In this document: positions 10,778 through 22,080 of the stretch, in pieces
Numbering within the stretch: the first letter of the stretch is position 1
How the letters are laid out: each line of letters opens with the position of its first letter
NCBI GenBank assembly: GCA_030827135.1
Contig: JAURFE010000001.1
Location: 214,569 to 278,568, forward strand
DNA from: Vicinamibacterales bacterium
GTDB taxonomy: Bacteria > Acidobacteriota > Vicinamibacteria > Vicinamibacterales > SCN-69-37
Reading direction: 5' to 3'
DNA: 64,000 nt
Position numbers and translations under genes: made by a program
Notes under the pieces: generated by a model
Databases searched by the model: none
What the model was told of the DNA's origin: nothing
Seen by the model: only the letters and a program-made list of their open reading frames with translations

Positions 10778-12673
10778 TTACCGGATTCCCATCGCCTCCA
10801 GCCGCCGAAGATTGTCGAGCGCCGGCGCGTGGGCGGGCTCCAGGGCGAGTGCACGACGGACCGCCGCGAGAGCCTCACGCGGCCGGCCGGCGGCCATCAG
10901 CGCCCCGCCGAGGTTGCTCTGCATGCGGGCGGAGTCCGGACGCAGATCAGCGGCGCGCGCGAAGTGTGTGAGCGCCTCGTCCACACGACGCCGCCCGAGC
11001 AGCGACACGCCGAGGTTGACGTGCGCATCCACGTAGTCCGGGTTGAGGGACAAGGCCCGGCGGAACGCGGCCTCCGCCTCAGCCGTGCGTGCCAACGCGC
11101 CAAGGGTGGTGCCGAGGTTGAACTGCATCACTTCATCGGTTGGTGCCAAAGCCGCCGCACGCCGGAAGTGCCCGAGCGCGGCATCCGCGCGCCCGAGCGC
11201 CATCAGCGCAGCGCCGAGATCGCCCTGGGTCGACGCCGTCGCATCGCCAAGCCGCACGGCCGCTTCCAGATGAGGAATCGCCTCGCCAAAGCGCTCCGCC
11301 TGCACGAGGCTTCCTCCGAGAAACGCACGGTTCTCGGCGTTTTCCGGATCAGTCTGCACGCGATATTCAGCCATCGCGATGTTCGCGCGATACTCGCGCT
11401 CCACAAACAGCTGCAGCAGGGTCGCGCTGTCGGCGGGAGACGCGGTCAGGAACTGCAGGCCCAGCTCGGCCATCTCGTCGATGGACCTGGGCCCGGCCTG
11501 CACACGCGCAGGTGGACGATTCGGATTCGACGGATTCGCCGCCGAGTTGTCGAACGTGTACCGCATGGTCAGTCGCGTACCGCGCGGGAGCGCGAGGGGC
11601 GTGACAAAACGATAGTCCTGCTGCCAGTGGAAGTCCCACCGGGGAATACGGAGCAGGGTCTTGACGGAACCATCGGGGAACGTCGCGCTCACCTGCATGT
11701 CCTTGCCGAGGAAGTGCGCATGTGGATACACGCTCATGAGTGTGAGGTCGAACGGGACTTCCCAGCTGTCGGTGACCAGGTAGTCAGACTTCCCCGCCGG
11801 AATGTCGATGAGTTTTGATCCCATCTTGACGGTCACGGGTGTGCGCGTCGGCGCCGTCTCTGAAAAATGCAGGCCCACCGTGGGGGCGATCGAAACCGTC
11901 GCGCTCCCCGGGATGACGTGCACCTCGACCACGAGGTCCGTGCCGGGATCGAGGCGCCACGCCATGCCGGCTGGTGATTCAATCACCCCTCGCCCAGGCG
12001 CCCATCCGAGAAACTGGCCGTCCGGATCGACGAGGTTCCACGACATGCCCTCGAATCCCCCCTGCCCGTCCTGCCCATCGCGACGTCGCGATGCCGATGT
12101 CGGGTCCACCCGAATCACGGCATGGTGAATCGGCGCGCCGTTGGTCCTGAACTCCATCGCGCGAATGAACCGCGCCGCCGGCACCGTCGTGCGCAACACC
12201 AGATTGCGATACACGTCGTTGGCCTGTGGCTCCAGCACATAGGGCGTCGCAGTCGTCGCGACCAGATCCGGCGTGCCGAGTTGCCAGCCGCCAGGGAATG
12301 ACTGAGGCGTCGGCCGGGCGCCAGAGTCCCCCTCAGCCATCCCCTGCTTCACCCAGCGCTGGATGGTCTCGATCTGTGCATCACTCAGACGCCGGACGCC
12401 GGCGAGCGGAAACTCGCCCGGTTCCGGCAACCACGGCGGCATCTGCCGCGCGAGTGTCTCGCGCCCGATCTCGGCCGCGTGCGCCTTCGCATCCTCGTAC
12501 GACAGCAACGAAAACGGTGCCACCTCGCCAGGCCGATGGCACGACGCACAGTTTTCGTACAGAATCGGCGCCACATGTTCGTTGAACGTGACACGACCTG
12601 GCACGTCACTGCCGCCTCCGCACGCGGCGGAGGACGCCAACAAGACAATCACCACGGTGAATCGCGACGGCAC
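10778..12673 (-). CDS. Lipoprotein with c-type haem site, copper type II monooxygenase-like domain and C-terminal TPRs
   Basis: From the GTG at 12673 the protein has 631 residues. A short lipoprotein signal (VVIVLLASSAAC, Cys18) is followed by CASCH near residue 42 and MPPW about 40 residues later, typical of a cytochrome c domain. The middle region has IHHAV near residue 180, VEVHVI near 265 and YPHAHFLGK near 320, the HH/H/HxH histidine order of peptidylglycine- and dopamine-type copper monooxygenases. The last ~200 residues are about five TPRs. An ATG at 12709 is in frame, but its first 12 codons fall in a repeat tract. Substrate unknown. Confidence 0.75.
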   Translation of the reverse strand: MPSRFTVVIVLLASSAACGGGSDVPGRVTFNEHVAPILYENCASCHRPGEVAPFSLLSYEDAKAHAAEIGRETLARQMPPWLPEPGEFPLAGVRRLSDAQIETIQRWVKQGMAEGDSGARPTPQSFPGGWQLGTPDLVATTATPYVLEPQANDVYRNLVLRTTVPAARFIRAMEFRTNGAPIHHAVIRVDPTSASRRRDGQDGQGGFEGMSWNLVDPDGQFLGWAPGRGVIESPAGMAWRLDPGTDLVVEVHVIPGSATVSIAPTVGLHFSETAPTRTPVTVKMGSKLIDIPAGKSDYLVTDSWEVPFDLTLMSVYPHAHFLGKDMQVSATFPDGSVKTLLRIPRWDFHWQQDYRFVTPLALPRGTRLTMRYTFDNSAANPSNPNRPPARVQAGPRSIDEMAELGLQFLTASPADSATLLQLFVEREYRANIAMAEYRVQTDPENAENRAFLGGSLVQAERFGEAIPHLEAAVRLGDATASTQGDLGAALMALGRADAALGHFRRAAALAPTDEVMQFNLGTTLGALARTAEAEAAFRRALSLNPDYVDAHVNLGVSLLGRRRVDEALTHFARAADLRPDSARMQSNLGGALMAAGRPREALAAVRRALALEPAHAPALDNLRRLEAMGIR

Positions 12674-12685
12674 GCCGAACAGTCT

Positions 12686-12758
12686 AGTGGTCCAGGGTCC
12701 AGGGTCCAAGGTTCGGGTCCGGATGGGTCCTCGGTCCGCGGGTCCGCTACCGCGCCGA
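12686..12758. repeat. Degenerate (GGTCCAG)n heptamer tract
   Basis: GGTCCAGGGTCCAGGGTCC is followed by decayed copies (GGTTCGG, GGTCCGG, GGTCCTC, GGTCCGC) at about 7-bp spacing. The tract lies immediately upstream of the cytochrome/TPR lipoprotein gene and overlaps its alternative ATG start. Confidence 0.75.
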
Positions 12759-12765
12759 TTGAAGA

Positions 12766-12807
12766 CCCGAAAAACAGAACGGCCTCCGGGGTTCCCCCCG
12801 GAGGCCG
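12766..12807 (-). terminator. Rho-independent terminator of mdh
   Basis: A perfect 12-bp stem (CGGCCTCCGGGG at 12780-12791 against 12796-12807) with a 4-nt loop is followed on the minus strand by TTCTGTTTTT. It lies about 55 bp downstream of the mdh stop codon and before the next leftward gene. Confidence 0.85.
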
Positions 12808-12818
12808 CGCCTGATTCC

Positions 12819-12848
12819 CGGACCCTGGACCCTGGACCTTAGGACCTT
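12819..12848. repeat. Heptamer tract (CCTGGAC)n between mdh and its terminator
   Basis: GGACCCTGGACCCTGGACC, the reverse complement of the words at 12686-12758, is followed by TTAGGACCTT. The two tracts flank the terminator hairpin in opposite orientation. Confidence 0.7.
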
Positions 12849-12860
12849 GAGTGTTTCGTC

Positions 12861-13802
12861 CTAGACTCCAATGACGGTTGTCAGTTCCTTGACCGCCGCC
12901 GCCGACTTCGCGAACGCGACCTTTTCGTCGTCGGTCAGGCGGATTTCGATGATCTCTTCCGCACCGCCCTTGCCGAGCTTCACCGGCACCCCCACGAAAA
13001 GGTCGTGCACGCCGTATTCACCCTGGAGGAACACCGAGCACGGGTGGATAGCTTTCTTGTCCTTGAGGATGCATTCCACCATCTGGGCGGCCGCCGCGCC
13101 GGGCGCGTACCACGCGGACGTGCCAACCAGCTTGGTGATCTCGGCGCCGCCGTTGGCGGTGCGCGTGCAGATCTCGTCGAGCTTGGCCTGCGACAGGCGG
13201 CCCATCGCGACCAGTTCGGTCAGCGGGATGCCGGCGACGGTCGAAAAACGCGGCAGCGGCACCATGGTGTCGCCGTGGCCGCCGAGCACAAACGCGTGGA
13301 CGTTTTCGACGGAGACGCCAAGTTCCATCGCGATGAACGTGCGCATGCGGGCGGAGTCGAGCACGCCGGCCATGCCGACCACGCGCTCACGCGGGAATCC
13401 GCTCAGGCGGTACACGGCCTGGCACATCGCGTCGAGCGGGTTGGCCACCGGCACGATAATGGTGTTGGGCGAGTACTTCACCACCTGCTCCACCACCGAC
13501 TGCATGATCTTGTAGTTCACGTTCAGCAGGTCGTCGCGGCTCATGCCCGGCTTGCGCGGCACGCCGGACGTGATGACGACGACGTCGGAGTCGGCTGTCG
13601 CGGCGTAGTCGGAGGTGCCAATCAGGCGCGTGTCCGAGCCCTCGATCGGGCACGCTTCGTAAATATCAAGCGCAATGCCCGCGGCCTTCTCCGCCGCGAT
13701 ATCCACGACCACAACATCGGCCAGTTCCTTCACCGCGATGGCCCGCGCCACCGTCGCGCCCACGTTTCCCGCGCCACCTACGACTGTTACCTTGCGATTC
13801 AT
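12861..13802 (-). CDS. mdh: Malate dehydrogenase (lactate-dehydrogenase-like)
   Basis: This 313-residue protein has a dinucleotide fold ([13 protein letters not shown], Asp34 after VVV indicating NAD). The arginine pair in [15 protein letters not shown] (residues 83 and 89) fits malate/oxaloacetate, and the active-site histidine is at 176 in GGHGDTMVP. It belongs to the LDH-like MDH group of many acidobacteria and deltaproteobacteria. It has a good ribosome-binding site (AGGAG) before the ATG. It lies 50 bp downstream of icd on the same strand and ends at a strong terminator, so icd-mdh is probably an operon. Confidence 0.96.
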   Translation of the reverse strand: MNRKVTVVGGAGNVGATVARAIAVKELADVVVVDIAAEKAAGIALDIYEACPIEGSDTRLIGTSDYAATADSDVVVITSGVPRKPGMSRDDLLNVNYKIMQSVVEQVVKYSPNTIIVPVANPLDAMCQAVYRLSGFPRERVVGMAGVLDSARMRTFIAMELGVSVENVHAFVLGGHGDTMVPLPRFSTVAGIPLTELVAMGRLSQAKLDEICTRTANGGAEITKLVGTSAWYAPGAAAAQMVECILKDKKAIHPCSVFLQGEYGVHDLFVGVPVKLGKGGAEEIIEIRLTDDEKVAFAKSAAAVKELTTVIGV

Positions 13803-13851
13803 CTGTGCTCTCCTGTCTCGGTAGCCCTGGAGGGCCGCCCTGCGTTGTGCC

Positions 13852-15069
13852 TTACAGTCTCTTGATGACCGCGTCGCCGAACGCCGAACAGCTCAACTCG
13901 GTCGAGCCCGGGATCATGCGCGCGAGGTCATATGTCACCTGTTTGTCGTCAATGGCCTGTTCCAGGCCCTTGATGACGAGGTCCGCCGCTTCGGTCCAGC
14001 CGAGGTAGCGGAACATCATCTCGCCGGACAGAATGACCGACCCGGGATTGACCTTGTCGAGATTGGCGTACTTCGGCGCGGTGCCGTGCGTCGCCTCAAA
14101 CACCGCGTGACCTGTCACGTAGTTGACGTTGCCGCCGGGCGCGATGCCGATGCCGCCAACCTGCGCCGCGAGGGCATCGGAAATGTAATCGCCGTTCAGG
14201 TTCAGCGTCGCGATGACGTCGTAGTCGGCGGGACGCGTCAGGATCTGCTGCAGAAACGCGTCCGCGATGACGTCCTTGATGACGATGCCGCTGGGGAGGG
14301 TGCACCAGGGACCGCCGTCCAGCTCCACGGCGCCGAACTCGCGCTTGGCGAGGTCGTAGCCCCAATCACGGAAGCCACCTTCGGTGAACTTCATGATGTT
14401 GCCCTTGTGCACGAGCGTCACGCTCTTGCGCCCGTTGGCGACCGCGTATTGAATCGCCGCCCGAATCAACCGCTCACTGCCCTCACGCGACACCGGCTTC
14501 ACGCCAAAGGACGAGGATCCCGGGAACCGCACCTTTTTGAAGAGTTTCGGGAACGAGGCTTCGAAGACCTGCGCGAACTTCGCCGCATCTTCGGTGCCCG
14601 CCTGGAATTCGATGCCCGCATAAATGTCTTCCGTGTTCTCGCGGAAGATAACCATGTCCACAAGATCCGGGCGTTTGACCGGCGTCTCCATTCCGCGGAA
14701 GTACCGCACGGGACGCAGACACACATACAGGTCCAGTTCCTGACGCAGCGCCACGTTGAGCGATCGGATGCCGCCGCCGACAGGGGTCGTCAGAGGGCCC
14801 TTGATACCAACGAGATACTGACGAAACGCCGCAAGCGTCTCTTCCGGCAGCCACTGTCCCGTGTGGGTGAACGCTTTTTCTCCGGCGAGCACTTCCTTCC
14901 AGGCGATCGCCTTTTTTCCGCCGTACGCTTTTGCCACGGCGGCATCAAACACGCGCACGCTCGCGCGCCAGATGTCCGGACCTGTGCCATCTCCTTCAAT
15001 AAAAGGAAGAATCGGCTGATCGGGTACGTTGAGCGTTGTCTCAGTTCGGGTAATTGCGGCTGGAGCCAT
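13852..15069 (-). CDS. icd: Isocitrate dehydrogenase (NADP+)
   Basis: This 405-residue protein matches bacterial homodimeric IDH. The substrate serine is at residue 103 ([13 protein letters not shown]), and [12 protein letters not shown] is at 143-154. The cofactor segment [16 protein letters not shown] keeps the Lys-Tyr pair that marks NADP+ use in E. coli IDH. It decarboxylates isocitrate to 2-oxoglutarate, giving substrate for the ferredoxin-dependent enzyme partly encoded at the window's left edge. A TATAAT box lies about 190 bp upstream on the minus strand. Confidence 0.96.
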   Translation of the reverse strand: MAPAAITRTETTLNVPDQPILPFIEGDGTGPDIWRASVRVFDAAVAKAYGGKKAIAWKEVLAGEKAFTHTGQWLPEETLAAFRQYLVGIKGPLTTPVGGGIRSLNVALRQELDLYVCLRPVRYFRGMETPVKRPDLVDMVIFRENTEDIYAGIEFQAGTEDAAKFAQVFEASFPKLFKKVRFPGSSSFGVKPVSREGSERLIRAAIQYAVANGRKSVTLVHKGNIMKFTEGGFRDWGYDLAKREFGAVELDGGPWCTLPSGIVIKDVIADAFLQQILTRPADYDVIATLNLNGDYISDALAAQVGGIGIAPGGNVNYVTGHAVFEATHGTAPKYANLDKVNPGSVILSGEMMFRYLGWTEAADLVIKGLEQAIDDKQVTYDLARMIPGSTELSCSAFGDAVIKRL

Positions 15070-15262
15070 TCGAGCAAGTCACTTTCCGAAGATTTAGGTC
15101 ATGTCCCTGCCGGGCGCGGCATGAACGTGACGAGATCTTCACAGGATCTGTTGAAAACCGTGTGGAAAAGTCGCCGCCATGCGACGTTTCTCCTCGTGTT
15201 TCCTGTCGCATCAGCGCATTGCACCACACGGGTGCGATCCGCACGGACGCGACAAACGGTTC

Positions 15263-15268
15263 ATTATA
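15263..15268 (-). promoter_or_regulatory. Candidate -10 box for icd-mdh
   Basis: On the minus strand this reads TATAAT. No convincing -35 is seen at 16-18 bp. The leader to the icd ATG would be about 190 nt. The remaining 15070-15296 spacer has no open frame with coding character. Confidence 0.4.
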
Positions 15269-15296
15269 GCGCGCACGGGCGCATGGGTGCACCGCG

Positions 15297-15815
15297 CTAG
15301 CGCAGCGTGAGTGTTTTTGTGGTGTTGGTGGGAACGTGGTGCACCTCGATCGAGGCGCCCGACACACTGACGACCCTGAAGTCCCTGTAGGAGTCGCCAG
15401 ACTTCAGGAATTCGATGGAATCCCCCAAGGCGACCACGGCTGTCAGGCCCGGGGACTCCGCCATCACTGCGGTCAAGGTCGGCCATACCAGTGCAGGTGC
15501 GGCATCCACCGTCGTCTCGATCACGGGACGATCGTCTGCGGGGGTGTCGACACGCAGGCGCGGCGATGGTCGCGGTGCGCCGAAACTGAACGGATCCCGT
15601 GTGGGCGAGGGCATCTGCGGAACGGTGGCGAGTTGCGCGCGGAGCCGATCCACTTCCTGCTCGACTTCGGCGGCGATCGGAGCCATCGCCGTGATCTCGG
15701 CCAGATCCTCCGCTGACACACGCACAGGCGGAGCGGTCGGGGCCGCCGGAGCCGACACCCAGGTCGTCACCAGCACACCGGCGCCAAGCAGCAACGCAGA
15801 GGTCAGGCGGGGCAT
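15297..15815 (-). CDS. Exported protein resembling PilP/GspC-type pilot domains
   Basis: From the ATG at 15815 the protein has 172 residues with an N-terminal hydrophobic signal or anchor (MPRLTSALLLGAG...). A short helical region follows, then TRDPFSFG, the RDPF motif typical of PilP and related secretion proteins. The C-terminus is a compact beta-rich stretch ending SVSGASIEVHHVPTNTTKTL. The family assignment is by motif only. It diverges from kdsB. It is not near the pil operon of this window, so it may serve a separate secretion or pilus apparatus. An upstream in-frame start (15884) would add a non-signal-like extension. Confidence 0.55.
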   Translation of the reverse strand: MPRLTSALLLGAGVLVTTWVSAPAAPTAPPVRVSAEDLAEITAMAPIAAEVEQEVDRLRAQLATVPQMPSPTRDPFSFGAPRPSPRLRVDTPADDRPVIETTVDAAPALVWPTLTAVMAESPGLTAVVALGDSIEFLKSGDSYRDFRVVSVSGASIEVHHVPTNTTKTLTLR

Positions 15816-15905
15816 GGCAAAAATCTTAGGGCATCGTAGCACCGCCCTGTAACAACGGCAACGCAACCGCTCGACGCGCCCCAACCGGTTGCGCTAAGAT
15901 TCCCC

Positions 15906-18372
<2,467 letters not shown>

Positions 18373-18384
18373 GCGGATGGGTAC

Positions 18385-18411
18385 GTCGGGCCGCCTGAAC
18401 TGCAGGCGGCC
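18385..18411 (+). repeat. Variant REP-like palindrome between pyrG and kdsA
   Basis: GTCG foot, GGCCGCCT stem, loop GAACTGC, AGGCGGCC stem. The loop and flank (TACGTCGGG) match the family, while the stem bases differ in a compensated way. It lies 12 bp after the pyrG stop. Confidence 0.75.
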
Positions 18412-18423
18412 GATGTCGGTTGG

Positions 18424-19260
18424 GTGAGGCTGGGTACGGTTGTGACACAAGTGCAGATTGCTGATGGCGTGGTGCTTGGGGGACGCGAACTGGTCCTGAT
18501 TGCGGGGCCGTGTGTCATCGAGAGCCCGGCGCACGTCATCGATCTTGGCCGTGCCATCGCGGAGATCGCGACGCGCGTGGGCATGCCCTACGTGTTCAAG
18601 GCGTCGTTCGACAAGGCGAACCGCACGTCGGGCACGTCCTTCCGCGGTCCAGGGCTGATGGAGGGACTCGCGGCCCTGCGTGGCGTGAAGGCCGCGCTTG
18701 GCATTCCCATCCTGACCGACATCCACGAAGCCGCGCAGGCGGCCCCGGCCGCCGACGTGGCGGACGTGCTGCAGATTCCCGCCTTCCTCTCGCGCCAGAC
18801 GGACCTGATCGTGGCCGCCGCCAGAACAGGGCGCGTCGTCAACATCAAGAAGGGCCAGTTCCTCGCGCCGCGCGACATGAAGCACGCCATCGCCAAAGTG
18901 ACCGGCGCCGGCAATTCCAGGGTGTGTCTGACCGAACGGGGCTTTGCGTTCGGGTACAACAATCTTGTCGTGGATATGCGCGCGTTTCCGATGATGCGTG
19001 AGCTCGGCGTACCCGTGATCTACGACGTCACCCACAGCCTCCAGTTGCCCGGCGGCGGCGACGGCGTCACGGCCGGCCTCGCGGAGTACATCGCGCCGAT
19101 GGCGCGTGCCGGCGTCGCGGCCGGCGTCGACGGCATCTTCCTTGAGGTCCACGAAGACCCCACGAAAGCCAGGAGCGACGCCCAGAACGCCCTGAAGCTC
19201 GATTTGCTGGAGCCACTGCTCCGCCAGCTCATCGCCATCCACAACGTGGTACGGTCGTAA
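18424..19260 (+). CDS. kdsA: 3-deoxy-8-phosphooctulonate synthase (KDO-8-phosphate synthase), metal-dependent class
   Basis: This protein has 278 residues from a GTG at 18424 (a GTG at 18439 is the alternative). It shows LIAGPCVIES, FKASFDKANRTSG, SFRGPG, TDIHEA, NIKKGQFLAP, FGYNNLVVDMR, DVTHSLQLPGG and LEVHEDP. Cys30 in AGPC is the metal ligand of class II (Aquifex-like) enzymes; class I (E. coli) has Asn there. It condenses PEP and arabinose-5-phosphate. Neighbouring genes supply the substrate (kdsD) and remove the product's phosphate (kdsC). Confidence 0.95.
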   Translation: MRLGTVVTQVQIADGVVLGGRELVLIAGPCVIESPAHVIDLGRAIAEIATRVGMPYVFKASFDKANRTSGTSFRGPGLMEGLAALRGVKAALGIPILTDIHEAAQAAPAADVADVLQIPAFLSRQTDLIVAAARTGRVVNIKKGQFLAPRDMKHAIAKVTGAGNSRVCLTERGFAFGYNNLVVDMRAFPMMRELGVPVIYDVTHSLQLPGGGDGVTAGLAEYIAPMARAGVAAGVDGIFLEVHEDPTKARSDAQNALKLDLLEPLLRQLIAIHNVVRS

Positions 19261-19275
19261 CGACACACGCCGCCC

Positions 19276-20250
19276 ATGACACCCGAACCCCAGGATTCCC
19301 TGCACATCGCCCGCCAGGTCCTCGAAACTGAGGCGCAGGCGATTCTCGGCCTCATTCCCCAGCTGTCGGAGTCGTTTGTGCGGGCCGTGGACGTCCTGCA
19401 CACCTGCCAGGGTCGCGTCATTGTGTCCGGCATGGGCAAGTCCGGCATCATCTCGCACAAGATCGCCGCGACGCTCTCCAGCACGGGCACGTCCGCCTTC
19501 TTCCTGCATCCCGCCGAGGCCATTCACGGGGACCTGGGCGCCGTGCGCGCGGAAGACGTCGTGCTCGCCCTGTCGCACAGCGGCGAGACCGCAGAACTGG
19601 TCCGTCTCGTGGAGGCGATTCGCCGCATAGGCGCCAGACTCATCGTGATCTCCGGGCATGCCGACTCCACACTGGCGCAGGCGGCGGATGTCTCCCTGAG
19701 TTGTCATGTTGCCGAAGAAGCGTGTCCGCTGAACCTCGCGCCCACCGCCAGCACCACGGCGTCACTGGCCATGGGGGATGCCCTCGCACTGGCCCTCTCC
19801 CGCCGCAAAGGATTCCGTGCCGAAGATTTCGCCAGCCTGCACCCCGGCGGCCGGCTCGGCAAGAAGTTGATGAAGGTGGAGTCGTTGATGCACGCCGGCG
19901 ACGCGCTGCCTGCGGTACTCCCACAGACAAAGATGCCGGACGTCATTCACGAAATCACCAACAAACGTCTGGGCATGACGTGCGTCGTGAGCGACACCGG
20001 TCACCTGCTCGGCCTGGTCACTGACGGCGACCTGCGCCGCCACCTGACCCAGGGCTCGGCCCTGCTCTCACAGACGGCGAACGACATCATGACGCCGCGT
20101 CCCGTCACCATTCCCCGCACGGTGCTCGCGGTGGAGGCCCTCCGCCTCATGGAAGAGCGCAAGATCACGTCCGTCATCGTCGTGGCCGCTGACGGCCGGG
20201 CGGAAGGTGTGGTGCACCTGCACGACCTGTGGCGCACCGAGATGATTTAG
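19276..20250 (+). CDS. kdsD: Arabinose-5-phosphate isomerase (KpsF/GutQ family)
   Basis: This 324-residue protein has an N-terminal SIS sugar-isomerase domain (VIVSGMGKSGIISHK, ALSHSGETAELV, residues ~50-190). Two CBS domains follow (from about 205 to the end, with VTDGDLRRHL in the first). It converts ribulose-5-phosphate to arabinose-5-phosphate, the first committed step to KDO. It is 15 bp after kdsA, and kdsC follows with no spacer. The pathway context makes KdsD a safer call than the paralogous GutQ. Confidence 0.94.
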   Translation: MTPEPQDSLHIARQVLETEAQAILGLIPQLSESFVRAVDVLHTCQGRVIVSGMGKSGIISHKIAATLSSTGTSAFFLHPAEAIHGDLGAVRAEDVVLALSHSGETAELVRLVEAIRRIGARLIVISGHADSTLAQAADVSLSCHVAEEACPLNLAPTASTTASLAMGDALALALSRRKGFRAEDFASLHPGGRLGKKLMKVESLMHAGDALPAVLPQTKMPDVIHEITNKRLGMTCVVSDTGHLLGLVTDGDLRRHLTQGSALLSQTANDIMTPRPVTIPRTVLAVEALRLMEERKITSVIVVAADGRAEGVVHLHDLWRTEMI

Positions 20251-20787
20251 ATGGCCTTATCCCAGGACCAGCTCGAAGCACGCGCACGCAACCTCCGTCT
20301 CCTGCTGCTGGACGTCGACGGTGTGCTCACTGATGGCACGATCGCCGTTGACGGTGCCGGCACCGAGTTCAAGGCGTTCTCCATCCGCGATGGCGCGGCG
20401 ATCCTCTGGGCGCAGAAGGCGGGCCTCGAAGTGGGTCTGCTGAGTGGACGCGCCTCAAAGGCGACCGCCCGGCGCGCCGCCGAGTTGCAGATCTCGCTGG
20501 TGCTTCAGGGCGTCGCCGACAAGCGCGCGGCGTATCTCCAATTGGTCACCGCGCAGGGGCTGAAGGATGAGCAGGTCGCCTACATGGGCGATGACCTGAT
20601 CGATCTGCCGGTCCTGCGGCGGGTCGGCCTGTCCGCGGCCCCACGCGATGCGTGCGAGGATGTGCGTCAACGGGTGCACTACGTGACACAGACGGTCGCC
20701 GGCCACGGGGCCGTTCGCGACTTCATCGAACTGATTCTGCGCGGACGCGGCCGCTGGGAGGCGCTCGTGCGGGCGCATCTGACCTGA
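20251..20787 (+). CDS. kdsC: 3-deoxy-manno-octulosonate-8-phosphatase (HAD family)
   Basis: This 178-residue protein has the size of KdsC, a cap-less HAD phosphatase. The nucleophile motif is LLLLDVDGVLTDG with Asp21 and Asp23; later motifs are LLSGRAS and YMGDDLIDLPVL. It dephosphorylates KDO-8-phosphate to KDO. The ATG directly follows the kdsD stop, and its own stop overlaps the lapB ATG by one base, so the three genes are probably co-translated. Confidence 0.94.
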   Translation: MALSQDQLEARARNLRLLLLDVDGVLTDGTIAVDGAGTEFKAFSIRDGAAILWAQKAGLEVGLLSGRASKATARRAAELQISLVLQGVADKRAAYLQLVTAQGLKDEQVAYMGDDLIDLPVLRRVGLSAAPRDACEDVRQRVHYVTQTVAGHGAVRDFIELILRGRGRWEALVRAHLT

Positions 20788-22022
20788 TGGACAGCGCCTA
20801 CGTGCTTCCGGCGATTCTCACCGCGTTGCTGGCCGGCATTGCCGGCGGCAAGGTGTGGGAGCGGTACAAACTCGTCCAGGGCAAGTGGGTCGATCGCCGG
20901 CGGATTCGGCAGACGCCGCACTTTATTGTCGGACTCAACTATCTGGTCGCCGGACGCGTGGATCTGGCCATCGAGCAGTTCGAAGCCGCCCTCGCACTTG
21001 ATCCGGACGCGCTTGAACTGCGGCTGATGCTGGGCAACCTGTACCGGGAGCGGGGGCAGGTCGGGCGCGCCATTCAGGAACATCAGGCGTTGCTGCAGCG
21101 GCCGCGACTCAATCCGATGGAACACGCCAACGTGCTCCTGTGCCTCGGCCTCGACTACCGGCAGGCCGGCTTTGTCGACCGCGCCTCCGAGGCATTCTCC
21201 GAGGTGCTGAAGCTCGATCCGACCAACGAGGCGGCGTTGAGCAACCTCGAGAAACTGCAGGAAGAACAGCACCAGTGGCAGGACGCCTACGTGACGCGAC
21301 AGCGCCTCGCCGCCGTGGGTTCTCCGGCCGCCCAGGCCCGTTCCAACACGATCCTGGCGTTCCTGGAACATGAACTGGGACTCGAAGCCGCCGGTCGTCA
21401 GGACTTCGTGGACGCGTCGCGTCGTTTTGAAGCGGCCATCGCCATGGACAAGGCCGTCATTCCGGCGTATCTGAGCCTTGGGGATGTTCGTCGCGCGCAG
21501 GGAGATGACAAGGGCGCCGCCGCGATCTGGGAACAGGCTGTGGACGTGTCGCCCGATCGGGCGCACCTGCCGCTCGAGCGGCTTGAGACGCTGTACGTCG
21601 CGCAGGGCCGAGCCGACCGCTTCGTCGCGCTGTGTGAGCGCCTGACGGCCGCCTCCCCGCGCGAATGGCGCGCGCGCGCCGCGCTTGCGCGCCATCTGGC
21701 GTCGCAGGGGAATCCGACCGGCGCGCTGGAACTCCTGTTCGGCGCGCTGGAACACAACCCACACGCCATTGCGATTCATCAGGCCATCTGGGGCCTCTTG
21801 TCGGCCCTGCATCTGCCCCAACCCCTCGTCGCGCGGTACATCGACACGACGCGACAATCAGTCTTCTACCTCGACCCGCACGTGTGTACCCGGTGCCGCT
21901 ACCGCAGCACCGGCCTGCTCTGGCAGTGTCCGCAGTGCCACGAATGGAACACGTTCGTGGAGGAGCGCATCACGCCGGCCAGTGACATCGACGCGGATGG
22001 ACCCGGCGGCGCAGCCGCCTGA
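20787..22022 (+). CDS. lapB: Lipopolysaccharide assembly protein B-like TPR/rubredoxin-type protein
   Basis: This 411-residue protein matches LapB (YciM) in architecture. It has an N-terminal membrane anchor (YVLPAILTALLAGIAGG), a run of TPRs (for example ALDPDALELRLMLGNLYRERG) and a C-terminal zinc ribbon CTRCRYRSTGLLWQCPQCHE. In E. coli LapB controls LpxC degradation by FtsH and balances LPS with phospholipid. Its position at the end of the KDO operon supports the same role. The start at 20787 overlaps the kdsC stop. The protein is slightly longer than E. coli LapB (389). Confidence 0.88.
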   Translation: MDSAYVLPAILTALLAGIAGGKVWERYKLVQGKWVDRRRIRQTPHFIVGLNYLVAGRVDLAIEQFEAALALDPDALELRLMLGNLYRERGQVGRAIQEHQALLQRPRLNPMEHANVLLCLGLDYRQAGFVDRASEAFSEVLKLDPTNEAALSNLEKLQEEQHQWQDAYVTRQRLAAVGSPAAQARSNTILAFLEHELGLEAAGRQDFVDASRRFEAAIAMDKAVIPAYLSLGDVRRAQGDDKGAAAIWEQAVDVSPDRAHLPLERLETLYVAQGRADRFVALCERLTAASPREWRARAALARHLASQGNPTGALELLFGALEHNPHAIAIHQAIWGLLSALHLPQPLVARYIDTTRQSVFYLDPHVCTRCRYRSTGLLWQCPQCHEWNTFVEERITPASDIDADGPGGAAA

Positions 22023-22030
22023 GACTCATA

Positions 22031-22078
22031 TGGTCCAGGGTCCAGGGTCCAGGGTCCAGAGTTCGCGGTCCGCAGGTC
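22031..22078. repeat. (GGTCCAG)n heptamer tract before coaE
   Basis: Three near-perfect GGTCCAG units are followed by decayed copies (AGTTCGCGGTCCGCAGGTCC). It is closely similar to the tract at 12686. It lies between the lapB stop and the GTG chosen for coaE. Confidence 0.75.
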
Positions 22079-22080
22079 CT

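Noticed and set aside
7259-12860. Genomic island or phage remnant
   Set aside because: Despite the repeat array and a broken gene, no integrase, transposase or phage gene and no obvious codon-usage shift was seen.
15161-15169. DnaA-box-like TTTTCCACA (minus strand) upstream of icd
   Set aside because: A single site, no AT-rich region, no dnaA/dnaN/gidA genes nearby; no support for an origin.
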